Below, in pieces: positions 35,846 through 44,479 of a stretch of DNA of 64,000 nt. Below the pieces are notes generated by a model. That model made no database searches, was not told the DNA's origin, and was given only the letters and a program-made list of their open reading frames with translations. The position numbers and the translations under genes were made by a program. Within the stretch, counting starts at the first letter, position 1, and each line of letters begins with the position of its first letter. This DNA is from Pseudomonas sp. GM48 (GTDB taxonomy: Bacteria; Pseudomonadota; Gammaproteobacteria; Pseudomonadales; Pseudomonadaceae). The DNA is taken from positions 48,106 to 112,105 of the forward strand of contig NZ_AKJM01000182.1 in NCBI RefSeq assembly GCF_000282335.1. Direction: 5' to 3'.

Positions 35846-37201
35846 ATGGACGGTTTCAGCTACAAACAAGGTGTTCTGCATGCCGAAGGGGTGAACCTGG
35901 ACAGCCTGGCTGAAAAGTTGGGTACACCCTTGTTTGTTTACTCATTGAGTACCTTGGCGTCGCACTTGCAAAACATGCGCGATGCTTTTTTTCTGATTGA
36001 CCCGCTGATTTGTTTCTCAGTCAAAAGCTGCAGCAACTTGAGCATCCTGAAGTTTCTGGTGGAGCGCGGCGCGGGTCTGGACGTCGTCAGTGGTGGCGAA
36101 ATCTATCGAGCCCTGCTGGCCGGTGCTCGCCCCGAAACCATTGTGTTTGCCGGGGTGGGCAAGTCTGCGGAAGAAATCAAATATGCACTGGAGTCAGGCG
36201 TCTACCAGTTCAATGTTGAGTCTGAGGGGGAACTGGCAAGGATTGATGCTATTGCGGGTCAGTGCGGCTGCAGGGCCAGGGTTTCTATTCGGATCAATCC
36301 CGACGTTGCTGACCGTGATACCCCGCAAAAAACATCTACGGGAGGACGTCAGACCAAATTCGGCATTCCGGTGACGCGTTCGGCGCGGCTTTACGCAGAG
36401 GGTTTGTACAGCAACGTCGATGTTGTCGGAATCCATGCGCACATTGGCTCGCCTATCCATGACAGCGCTTCCTATCTGGCTTGCATTGACGTCATCGAGA
36501 CGCTGTTGGATGAGGTGGAACAGGCGGGCGGCACCGTCGATACGATCAATATCGGTGGTGGTTTTCCAGCCATATACGAAGCCTCCCATTCCAATAGCAT
36601 TTCGTTGCAGGAAATGGGCAGCGTCATTTCTCACCGATTGCTGGGGCTCAAGGCGCGCGGCCTGCGGTTCGTGATCGAACCCGGTCGCTCTATCAGCGCC
36701 AATGCCGGCGTGCTGTTGACCGGCGTCGAATACATCAAGGATGGCTGGGACCGTCAGATCGTCATTGTCGATGCCGGCATGAACATCTTGCTCAGACCCA
36801 CGCTTTACGGTGCCCACCATGCCATGTGGCCGATCCGATATGGCGATTTCAACGGGCACTGGACGCACGCGACCAATCCTTCGCAACCCCGGCCAGACGG
36901 GGCATTGTCGCCGGTGGATGTGGTTGGGCCGATTTGTGAAACAGGGGATTTTCTCGCGTTGTCGCGTCCGCTGCCGACGCTTTCGGAACATGACACCCTG
37001 GCCATTTTTTCGGCGGGTGCCTACGCGATGAGCATGGCCAGCCAGTACAACTCGAAAGTTCGTCCGGCTGAAGTGGTGGTCATGGGCGAGCACTATCAAG
37101 TCGTGCGCCAGAGAGAGCGCTACGAGGATCTCGTTGCCAGGGAAATGGACGGCATTGAAACAGTCAAGTCTGATCCTAAAAGTTTGAAGCTGGTTAAGTA
37201 A
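35846..37201 (+). CDS. Diaminopimelate/ornithine decarboxylase-type PLP enzyme (cluster gene 5)
   Basis: 451 residues, fold-type III. CFSVKSCSN carries the PLP lysine (Lys60; YAVKAN in LysA). AHIGSPI and GGGFP bind the phosphate, and GPICETGDFLA holds the cysteine reached by the partner subunit of the dimer. The length is a little above LysA (about 415-420). Such enzymes decarboxylate diaminopimelate, ornithine, arginine or related diamino acids. Context suggests a specialised substrate, and the loop change from YAVKAN is consistent with that. GAGAGG precedes the ATG. Confidence 0.85.
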   Translation: MDGFSYKQGVLHAEGVNLDSLAEKLGTPLFVYSLSTLASHLQNMRDAFFLIDPLICFSVKSCSNLSILKFLVERGAGLDVVSGGEIYRALLAGARPETIVFAGVGKSAEEIKYALESGVYQFNVESEGELARIDAIAGQCGCRARVSIRINPDVADRDTPQKTSTGGRQTKFGIPVTRSARLYAEGLYSNVDVVGIHAHIGSPIHDSASYLACIDVIETLLDEVEQAGGTVDTINIGGGFPAIYEASHSNSISLQEMGSVISHRLLGLKARGLRFVIEPGRSISANAGVLLTGVEYIKDGWDRQIVIVDAGMNILLRPTLYGAHHAMWPIRYGDFNGHWTHATNPSQPRPDGALSPVDVVGPICETGDFLALSRPLPTLSEHDTLAIFSAGAYAMSMASQYNSKVRPAEVVVMGEHYQVVRQRERYEDLVAREMDGIETVKSDPKSLKLVK

Positions 37202-37231
37202 TCCTCTGTTGTTTGATTAAGGCGGCTGGAA

Positions 37232-37876
37232 GTGACTGTGGACAATGAAACGTTTTGGCTTGTTTTTTTATTTTCGGCACTCTTGTTGAATATTTCCCCA
37301 GGGCCCGACCTGCTTTACATCTTGTCGAGGACGATATCCTCAGGAAAAAAAGTCGGTATCGCCTCGGCGCTGGGGGTCTGTAGCGGTGCCTTTGTCCATG
37401 TGGTTCTGGCGGCCTGCGGTGTCAGCGCTCTAATTGCCGCTTCGGAAAATGCCTTCGATGCACTCAAGTATGCCGGCGCGGCTTATTTGCTCTACTTGGG
37501 CGTGAAAAGTTTCATGCCCTCCACGGGGTCCGTTCATGATCAGGACAACGCGCAGGTCAAGCAATACGGTGTATGGCAAGCCTACAAGCAGGGCATTCTT
37601 ATCGACGTGTTTAACCCGAAAGTCGCTTTGTTCTTTCTGGCGTTCCTGCCTCAGTTCGTTCAGCCGTCCATGGGGGCTCCCGCGCTACAGATCTTTTTAT
37701 TAGGCAGCCTGGTAATCCTGGTTGCCATCGTCGTTGAAGTTTCGTTCGTCCTGGTGGCAGCCAAAGCCACCGAAAGGCTTCGCACCCACCCCAATGCTGG
37801 ACAGTGGCTGGATCGAGTCATGGGCGCAGTTTTGATTGGACTGAGCATACGTTTGGCCACCACCGTCAGCTTGTGA
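37232..37876 (+). CDS. LysE/RhtB-family exporter (cluster gene 6)
   Basis: 214 residues with six predicted membrane helices. The LNISPGPDLLYILSRTIS motif near residue 20 and GVWQAYKQGILIDVFNPKVALFF mark the RhtB/LysE group that exports amino acids and close derivatives. It probably exports the product of this cluster or protects against an intermediate. The start may be GTG 37232 or GTG 37238. It lies 30 bases after the decarboxylase. Confidence 0.85.
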   Translation: MTVDNETFWLVFLFSALLLNISPGPDLLYILSRTISSGKKVGIASALGVCSGAFVHVVLAACGVSALIAASENAFDALKYAGAAYLLYLGVKSFMPSTGSVHDQDNAQVKQYGVWQAYKQGILIDVFNPKVALFFLAFLPQFVQPSMGAPALQIFLLGSLVILVAIVVEVSFVLVAAKATERLRTHPNAGQWLDRVMGAVLIGLSIRLATTVSL

Positions 37877-37925
37877 TCCGTGTATCAGCAAGCCTGGGAT
37901 AGTTTGCAAATAAAGGGATTTATTT

Positions 37926-40898
37926 ATGTCTGGCGCTCCCCTGAGTACTGCCTTTGGTTTTGATGTCGAGTTGTCTTGCGACGTCCTGGAAATGGTTTTG
38001 CAGAGTCACTCGACAACGCCGGATCACATTGCCGTTGTGAGCGGCACCGAGCGTGTCAGCTACCGTCACCTGATGCTTATGGCCAGCCATAACGCAGCGT
38101 CTCTGGAGGAGGCTGGATTGCAGGCGGGGGAGTGCTTGTTGTGCGGAGTCGATGCAGGTGTCGAGTTACCGGTGGTCTGGTTAAGCGCGATGATGGTCGA
38201 TGCCGTGCTCATACCGATCGACTTGTCCTGGCCAGCCAATCGCATGGCCGCCGTATTGGCCAGTACCCGTGCCCGGTTTGTTTATGTGCCCGGAGGTGAA
38301 GCGCCCAGACCCGAGCTTTGCGGCCTCACTTGTCTGGAGGTCAGCACTGACTGTGACGGTGCGACGCTGTCACCACGGACATCGCGCAGCAGTGCCAACA
38401 CTAACCTCTATGGTTTCTTTACATCAGGCACGACCGGGATGCCCAAATGTGCCTTGAATCATCACGCCGGGGTGGCCAATCGATTCCGCTACATGAGTCG
38501 CTACTTTGGCGATGGGCATGTGGTTTACCAAAATAGTGCGCCGCTGTTCGATTCCTCGATCTGGCAACTGCTATGGCCTCTGACCAGTGGCGGCACAACG
38601 ATTATTCCGTACCGGCGTGAGCTGTGGGATCTGGACTGCGTTGTCGAGCATATTCGTCGTCACCAGGTCACGATGACGGATTTTGTACCATCGCTTTTCA
38701 AGGTTCTTGTGCGGGCGTTGGAGCAAGGGGCAATCTGCCCATCTCACTTGCGGAGCCTGCAGTATCTGCTGATCGGAGGTGAGGCCATTGACCCGGTTTC
38801 CGTCCATTCCTTTCGCCGGATCCTGCCCGGTGTGCACATCATCAACACCTATGGGCATACGGAAGCCTCTATCGGCATGGTGTTTCACCAGGTGCGTGAT
38901 ACTGATGCCGGAGCTATTCCCCTGGGACGCCCGATCGACAATACCTACGTGCGAATCGTCGGGCCGCAACTGGAGGTGCTGCCAGACGGCATCGTCGGCG
39001 AGGTGGTGGTGGGGGGAATCTGTGTGGGCAACGGTTATCTTAACGAGCCCGAGCTGACGGAAAAATCCTTTGTGCCAAACCTGTTTCCCGATGTGCCGGG
39101 GGCTTTCGTTTATCGAACAGGCGACCGGGCGCGGGTGCGTGAAGACGGGTTGCTGGAGTTTCATGGACGCCACGATCATCAAGTGAAAGTGCGGGGCGTC
39201 AGAATCGAACTCGATGAGGTGAACGCGCGTTTTCGCGAAGCTTTTGTCCAAGTGCGCGATGCCGCGGCAGTCGTCGTCAACGCTGCACAGGGCGACGCCA
39301 CGCTGGCATTGGCCTACACCGCAGAGCGTGCGATCGATGTCTGTGAACTGCGAAAAGAACTCGGTCGGCTTATGCCCCTGACGCACATCCCACAATACTT
39401 TCTGCACCTGCAAACGTTGCCGGTCAGTCCGAATGGCAAACTGGATTACACCGCCATTGCAGCCGCATTCATCGGGAGCTGGCAGTTTTTCCAGGCGCCC
39501 ACCCCGGCCGTCTCGGCGCAGGATCAGTTGCTTGAGTGCTTTCGTCAGGTGCTGTTGAGCGATTGTTTTTGTCAGGACTCGAATTTTTTTGAGTGGGGCG
39601 GAGATTCATTGGCTGCTGTTTCACTCAAGGTCTTGATAGGCGCGCGCTTCAACCGGACTTTGGCCTTACAGACCCTCTACCGTCACCCGACACCGCTGAG
39701 CCTTGGAGCGGCATTGTTCGATGGTAACGCCAGCATCAAAGCCATTGAAATGGCGCCTTTGTACAGCCACACCTTGCGACCTTGGGGGCAGTCGCAGAGG
39801 CGCATCCAGGAAATTCTGCTCACTGGAGCGACCGGTTTTGTCGGTATCCATATTCTGGAGCGTCTGCTGACCTCTACCGCGTTGAGGGTGACGGTACTTT
39901 TGCGCGGTGACACCCTTGAGTCAGCCCAGGCGCGGTTGATGTCCATCTACGCCAATGCCTTCACCGGAAGAGTATTGGATACCACCAGACTCAAGGTTGT
40001 CCTCGGGGATCTGAGATCACCCTGCATCGGCCTCGATCCGCAAGAGTGGATACAACTGACCGAGAGCGTGGACGAGGTCATTCATAGTGCCGCTGAAGTG
40101 AATTTCTTGTCCGAGCCTTCCCATCTGTATGCCGCTAACGTGCAGGGGACTGCCGAGTTGATCCGGTTTTGCAACGAGTCGACCTTCAAGCGCCTGCACC
40201 ATGTTTCCTCGTTGGCGGCCAGATGCTCGCTCGATGGTCAGGTCGGGGTGACGGGAGCCGAGTTGGATGAGCATGCCCGGTCGAACGGGATCAATGGCTA
40301 CGGCTATACGAAATACCTGGCGGACCGATTGATTCGGGACGCCCAGGCGCAAGGGATGCGAGCGAAAATCTATCAGATCGATGATGTCTTGCCGTCGGTT
40401 AGCATGGGCTTCAGCAATAAAAAATCCCTGGTTTACCTGTTGCTGAAATTATGCCTGCGACTCGGACAGGTGCCCGCAGGTTACGGGTACATTGGTTTAT
40501 TGCCGGCAGACCGTTTGGCCAACTGGATTTGTCATTTTGTCGCGGCGCCCGAAGCCTTCGATTTGCTGGCACAACAAGTGGATGTCACGGCCATTGAGTT
40601 TGTAACGTTCGAGGCGTTGGTGACCCATTGCGCCAATCGCTTAGGCATGTCGGTCAGCGTCGTCGATCACTGTGACTTTGTCGCGCAGATATCGGAGCGT
40701 GCGGACTGCGAATCGATGCTGATTGCTGGCATCCTGGCGGCCGACACTTCGAAGAGGGTCTTGTTTACTGACCCTTCGGATGTGAACTTGCGTGAATCGA
40801 GCCGTCAGCGACTGGGTCTGACCCAGTATCAGGAACTGATGGTTACGCTTTCGGAATTTGAGCCGTTTTTGGAACGGTTGGCGGGTGAGTTGGTTTAG
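37926..40898 (+). CDS. Adenylation-thiolation-reductase NRPS-like protein (cluster gene 7)
   Basis: 990 residues in three parts. Adenylation domain (about 20-510): FFTSGTTGMPK near 163, NTYGHTEA near 306, YRTGD near 395, PNGKLDY near 502. Thiolation domain (about 530-600): GGDSL with the phosphopantetheine serine. Thioester reductase domain (about 625-985): LLTGATGFVG and the YGYTKYLADR tyrosine-lysine pair. It should activate one amino or carboxylic acid, load it on its own carrier, and release it reductively as aldehyde or alcohol, as in carboxylic-acid and aminoadipate reductases. No condensation domain is present. A 156-base copy of its 3' part lies at 58858-59013. Confidence 0.92.
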   Translation: MSGAPLSTAFGFDVELSCDVLEMVLQSHSTTPDHIAVVSGTERVSYRHLMLMASHNAASLEEAGLQAGECLLCGVDAGVELPVVWLSAMMVDAVLIPIDLSWPANRMAAVLASTRARFVYVPGGEAPRPELCGLTCLEVSTDCDGATLSPRTSRSSANTNLYGFFTSGTTGMPKCALNHHAGVANRFRYMSRYFGDGHVVYQNSAPLFDSSIWQLLWPLTSGGTTIIPYRRELWDLDCVVEHIRRHQVTMTDFVPSLFKVLVRALEQGAICPSHLRSLQYLLIGGEAIDPVSVHSFRRILPGVHIINTYGHTEASIGMVFHQVRDTDAGAIPLGRPIDNTYVRIVGPQLEVLPDGIVGEVVVGGICVGNGYLNEPELTEKSFVPNLFPDVPGAFVYRTGDRARVREDGLLEFHGRHDHQVKVRGVRIELDEVNARFREAFVQVRDAAAVVVNAAQGDATLALAYTAERAIDVCELRKELGRLMPLTHIPQYFLHLQTLPVSPNGKLDYTAIAAAFIGSWQFFQAPTPAVSAQDQLLECFRQVLLSDCFCQDSNFFEWGGDSLAAVSLKVLIGARFNRTLALQTLYRHPTPLSLGAALFDGNASIKAIEMAPLYSHTLRPWGQSQRRIQEILLTGATGFVGIHILERLLTSTALRVTVLLRGDTLESAQARLMSIYANAFTGRVLDTTRLKVVLGDLRSPCIGLDPQEWIQLTESVDEVIHSAAEVNFLSEPSHLYAANVQGTAELIRFCNESTFKRLHHVSSLAARCSLDGQVGVTGAELDEHARSNGINGYGYTKYLADRLIRDAQAQGMRAKIYQIDDVLPSVSMGFSNKKSLVYLLLKLCLRLGQVPAGYGYIGLLPADRLANWICHFVAAPEAFDLLAQQVDVTAIEFVTFEALVTHCANRLGMSVSVVDHCDFVAQISERADCESMLIAGILAADTSKRVLFTDPSDVNLRESSRQRLGLTQYQELMVTLSEFEPFLERLAGELV

Positions 40899-40917
40899 TT
40901 TTTTTAACGGCTAATGA

Positions 40918-41115
40918 TATGAAACTGTTCAGGCCCGGCAGATCTTCAACCGATACTGCGAGCTGAATCCACAGATTCCGGAGGAGATGGACGCAAGATT
41001 TCTGGGTGCCAATGTCCCCCGCAGGAAGTTTGCCGATGGAGGGCAGGGATGGACCTGGTTGACGGCTCGTCAGGCAGTCTTCTCCAACTATTGTCTACTG
41101 GGGGTTAGCTTATAG
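40918..41115 (+). other. Unidentified open frame fragment behind the cluster
   Basis: A 65-codon stretch without its own start reads ARQIFNRYCELNPQIPEE then MDARFLGANVPRRKF and ends at TAG. It looks like a protein tail, not random sequence. I do not recognise it. Probably a remnant of a lost cluster gene. Confidence 0.35.
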
Positions 41116-41183
41116 CGACTAGCCGAGCGCACCGAACAAGGTGATCAGGCAGATACTGAGAGTCAACATTGTACTAGTAGGGC

Positions 41184-41460
41184 ATGGTGGTTCATGGGGA
41201 TCCTTGCGCGAAATCGCAGATCATCCAGGCTCTCGCGGCCAACAGTCGGGGAGTGGGCGTCGTCACCGATTTGCCGCGCTACAGTCTGTACGGCGTGTTG
41301 ATCCAGGCCTCGCCACCCGCTCCGGAGTTGAACATGAGGTTACCCTGCACGGTGCGTGGGATCGTCAGCATTACAGCCCCGGAATCCTGGAAAGCCTGGC
41401 GCAGCGGTTCAAGGACTTTTTGCTCAGTACGCACGCAAGCGCGACGCTTGTGTCTGCAAC
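41184..41460 (+). pseudogene. Decayed NRPS condensation/epimerization-type fragment
   Basis: Two frames joined near 41335 give a C-terminal condensation-like pattern: QIIQALAANSRGVGV and LPRYSLYGVL, then PAPELNM, and in the second frame LHGAWDRQHYSPGILESLAQ, RFKDFL. Condensation and epimerization domains end in a similar way (..GYGLLRY.., PE..FNY.., L.G.W....YS...I..LA..F...L). The frameshift and missing front make it a remnant. It suggests the cluster once had a further NRPS module here. Confidence 0.4.
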
Positions 41461-41504
41461 TCGAGCTATGACGTGGTGGCTAACAGGACACTACAGCGCC
41501 TTAT

Positions 41505-42440
41505 TCAGCGAGCATCCGGAAACTCGATCTGATTGGCTGACGCGTAGCGCAGGCTATCGAGCAGGTCGGCGATCCCCTGGTCGCTCTCTGTACCTTTGCG
41601 CCAGCACATTCCTAATGTGCCCAGTGCATCGAGTTCAAATTCCAGCGGGACGATCAGGCCGCGCTGGGTGAAGTGGTCGGCCACGCGGTCCGAGGCGATC
41701 GAGAGCATGTCGCTCAATTGCAGCAGCCACAGGTTTGCAATCAGCGAGGATGACTCCACCCGATAGGGCAAAGGCCGTTGACCGGCGTTGGTCAGGGTGA
41801 TGTCCAGCTTGCTGCGAATCGGCGTGCCCACTGGCCACATAATCCAGTCGAAGGCATGCAATGCCTCCCAGTCCAGTGAAGGTTGGCTGGTCAACGGGTG
41901 CCCCGGCCTGCTGATCACCCGCATGGTCTCTTCATACAGCAGTTCGCTGCACAGACTGTGACGAGGGGCGAAATTGTCGAAGCGGCCAACCACCAGGTCC
42001 AGTTGCCCTTGCTCCAGTCGCTCGAGCAGCACATTCATGGTGTTTTCCTGAAGCTCCACCTGTGCATTGGGATGTAAACGCAGAAACTGGATGATCGCCG
42101 CTGGCACCAGGTTAGGCGCAGAAGCGGGCGATGTGCCGATGGCAACACGATACGAACTGCCTTCCTGCATGGCGGCCAGATTCTGCTGGGCCCGGTCCAT
42201 TTCACTCAAGACCCGCCGTGCATGACCCAACAACATGTGCCCTTGAGAGGTCGGTTTGAGCCCGCGGGCATGGCGTTCGAATAAGGGCGCGCCAACACTA
42301 TCCTCCAGTTCCTTCAGCCATTTCGAAAGGGCCGGCTGAGTCGTGAAAGTCACCCGTGCAGCCTCACTGATACTTCCGGTCTCAGCCAGGCTGATCAGCA
42401 ATTGCAGGTGACTGAGTCGTAGTCGGCGGGTCCAGTCCAT
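41505..42440 (-). CDS. LysR-family regulator of the gentisate operon
   Basis: 311 residues. The start at MDWTRRLRLSHLQLL is chosen; the longer frame to 42527 is not needed. It has an N-terminal HTH (SISEAARVTFTTQPALSKWL) and a GbpR/AbaB-like effector domain. It is divergent from the gentisate dioxygenase gene with a 174-base gap, so it very probably activates the 3-hydroxybenzoate/gentisate genes. The effector is probably 3-hydroxybenzoate or gentisate (inference). Confidence 0.88.
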   Translation of the reverse strand: MDWTRRLRLSHLQLLISLAETGSISEAARVTFTTQPALSKWLKELEDSVGAPLFERHARGLKPTSQGHMLLGHARRVLSEMDRAQQNLAAMQEGSSYRVAIGTSPASAPNLVPAAIIQFLRLHPNAQVELQENTMNVLLERLEQGQLDLVVGRFDNFAPRHSLCSELLYEETMRVISRPGHPLTSQPSLDWEALHAFDWIMWPVGTPIRSKLDITLTNAGQRPLPYRVESSSLIANLWLLQLSDMLSIASDRVADHFTQRGLIVPLEFELDALGTLGMCWRKGTESDQGIADLLDSLRYASANQIEFPDAR

Positions 42441-42614
42441 CTTTTTACCTATACATTTATTGGCATGGATTGATCGTGAAATAGCATTATTAGGATATGT
42501 GATGCTGCAGGATAATTCATCGGGCAACGGTTTCTACCTCGCATGGAAACCGCTCTTCGAAGCGTTTACCCGACTAAAGGGTTTGACCTTCGGCTAACTC
42601 GCCAGGGTGTCCTG

Positions 42615-43664
42615 ATGAATAACAAAATCAACGATGTGCGTGCCGATTTTTACCAGCGCATCGACAAGCATCATCTCTTCCCGCTTTGGGAGCAACTGCA
42701 CAATCTGGTTCCCAAAGAGCCTGCCGATGCCTGTGTCGGTGCGTTATGGCGTTATCGGGAATTGCGTCCATATCTGACTGAAGCGGGTCGTTTGATCTCG
42801 GCAGAAGAAGCGGTTCGTCGCGTTCTGGTCCTGGAGAATCCTGCCATCCGTGGCTCGGCTTCGATTACCTCGAGCCTGTACGCCGGACTGCAATTGATCC
42901 TGCCGGGTGAGATCGCCCCAAGTCACCGCCACAGTCAATCAGCGCTGCGCTTTGTCGTCGAAGGTCGCGGGGCGTTTACGGCAGTCGACGGCGAACGCAC
43001 GACCATGGAGCCCGGCGACTTCATCATCACACCCTCCTGGACCTGGCATGACCATGGCAACCCGACTGAAGCCGAAGGCGGCGAGCCGGTGATCTGGCTC
43101 GACGGTCTGGACATTCCCATGGTGCGTTTTTTTGGCGCTGGATTCGCTGAAAACTACGAGGAGCCGGTTCAGCCACTGACCCGCCCCGAAGGTAACAGCT
43201 ACGCGCGCTATGGCATGAATTTACTGCCGATGCGCCATGAACCCAGCTCGCGAACTTCGCCTGTATTCAACTACCCCTATGCCCGTACTCGCGAGGCGCT
43301 CGACATCCTGCTGCGTCAGGATCAGGTCGATCCGTGGGATGGGGTGAAGCTGCGCTACGTGAATCCGCTTACCGGCGGCTGGCCGATGCCGACCATCGCG
43401 ACCTTCATGCAAATTCTGCCGCGAGGTTTCCGCGGTCAGACTTACCGCAATACCGATGCCACGGTTTTTTCGGTCGTGGAAGGCCGGGGCAGCGTCAATA
43501 TCGCCGGACAGCGCCATGAGTTCGAAGCCCGCGACATCTTCGTTGTGCCGAGTTGGGCGGCGGTGAATTTTCAGACCGATGAAGACTGCGTGCTGTTCAG
43601 CTTCTCTGACCGACCGGTCCAGGAAGCGCTGGGCATTCTTCGCGAATCCCGTGAATCCCGTTAA
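42615..43664 (+). CDS. Gentisate 1,2-dioxygenase
   Basis: 349 residues. An Fe(II) bicupin that opens gentisate to maleylpyruvate. The first cupin shows HRHSQSALRFVVEG (metal histidines) and HDHGN; the second shows YRNTDATVFSVVEGRG. ATG 42615 follows AGGGTG and gives the usual start (NNKINDVRADFYQRI); the frame from 42543 is longer than the family. First gene of a five-gene operon that runs to 47772. Matches NagI/GtdA-type enzymes. Confidence 0.93.
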   Translation: MNNKINDVRADFYQRIDKHHLFPLWEQLHNLVPKEPADACVGALWRYRELRPYLTEAGRLISAEEAVRRVLVLENPAIRGSASITSSLYAGLQLILPGEIAPSHRHSQSALRFVVEGRGAFTAVDGERTTMEPGDFIITPSWTWHDHGNPTEAEGGEPVIWLDGLDIPMVRFFGAGFAENYEEPVQPLTRPEGNSYARYGMNLLPMRHEPSSRTSPVFNYPYARTREALDILLRQDQVDPWDGVKLRYVNPLTGGWPMPTIATFMQILPRGFRGQTYRNTDATVFSVVEGRGSVNIAGQRHEFEARDIFVVPSWAAVNFQTDEDCVLFSFSDRPVQEALGILRESRESR

Positions 43665-43694
43665 TCCCTAATTCGTTTCTATCAGGAGTCGAGC

Positions 43695-44393
43695 ATGACT
43701 TACGTTGTCGAGCCTCAAACGGTTACTGCACTGTCGATCAATGGCAGCACTGACACTTTTCCGGTGCGCCGGGTGTATTGCGTCGGCCGTAACTACGCCG
43801 CTCATGCGCGGGAAATGGGTTTTGATCCCGACCGCGAGCCGCCGTTCTTTTTCTGCAAACCGGCCGACTCCGTGGTGCCGGTGGCTTATTACCAGCCCTT
43901 GGAACTGCCTTATCCGGCTGAAACCAGCAACTATCACTACGAAATCGAGCTCGTCGTGGCCATTGGCAAGGCAGGTCGCGATATTCCGCTGGAGCAGGCC
44001 AACGACTATGTCTATGGCTACGCCGTTGGCCTGGACATGACCCGCCGTGACCTGCAGATGAAAATGCGCGAAATGGGCCGCCCTTGGGAAATCGGCAAGG
44101 CGTTCGATGCCTCGGCTCCGATCGGTCCATTGCACCCGGCCAGCCAGATTGGCCACCCGAGCAAGGCCGGTCTGTGGCTGCAGGTCAATGGAACTGACAA
44201 GCAACGCAGCGATATCGACAAGCTGATCTGGTCTGTCCCGGAAACCATTAGCTATCTCTCGCGCTTCTTCGAACTGCAACCTGGCGACTTGATCATGACG
44301 GGTACACCCGAAGGTGTGGGCCCGGTAGTGGTCGGCGAACGCATGACCGGTGGCGTAGAAGGCTTGGGCGAGATCCAGGTCGACGTCGTTTAA
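43695..44393 (+). CDS. Fumarylpyruvate hydrolase (FAA hydrolase family)
   Basis: 232 residues. It cleaves fumarylpyruvate to fumarate and pyruvate, the last step of the gentisate route. Motifs: YCVGRNYAAHAREMGFDP, FFFCKPADSVVP, HYEIELVVAIGK with the metal-binding Glu residues, DMTRRDLQM, and MTGTPEGVGPV. It lies 30 bases after the dioxygenase with GGAG before the ATG. NagK-like. Confidence 0.92.
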   Translation: MTYVVEPQTVTALSINGSTDTFPVRRVYCVGRNYAAHAREMGFDPDREPPFFFCKPADSVVPVAYYQPLELPYPAETSNYHYEIELVVAIGKAGRDIPLEQANDYVYGYAVGLDMTRRDLQMKMREMGRPWEIGKAFDASAPIGPLHPASQIGHPSKAGLWLQVNGTDKQRSDIDKLIWSVPETISYLSRFFELQPGDLIMTGTPEGVGPVVVGERMTGGVEGLGEIQVDVV

Positions 44394-44479
44394 CCCGCTC
44401 CGGGGCCGGCTCCACGCCGCCGGCCCCGGATTGAAGGCCAATACGTGGCCCGCATTGCGCGGGCCCGGAGGATTCGCTT

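Noticed and set aside
36194..37099. 301-residue minus-strand frame opposite the PLP decarboxylase
   Set aside because: Histidine- and arginine-rich shadow; the plus strand has clear family motifs.
41141..41671. 176-residue plus-strand frame covering the NRPS scrap
   Set aside because: Only its central part resembles an NRPS domain, in a mixed frame; the end runs into the LysR gene on the other strand.
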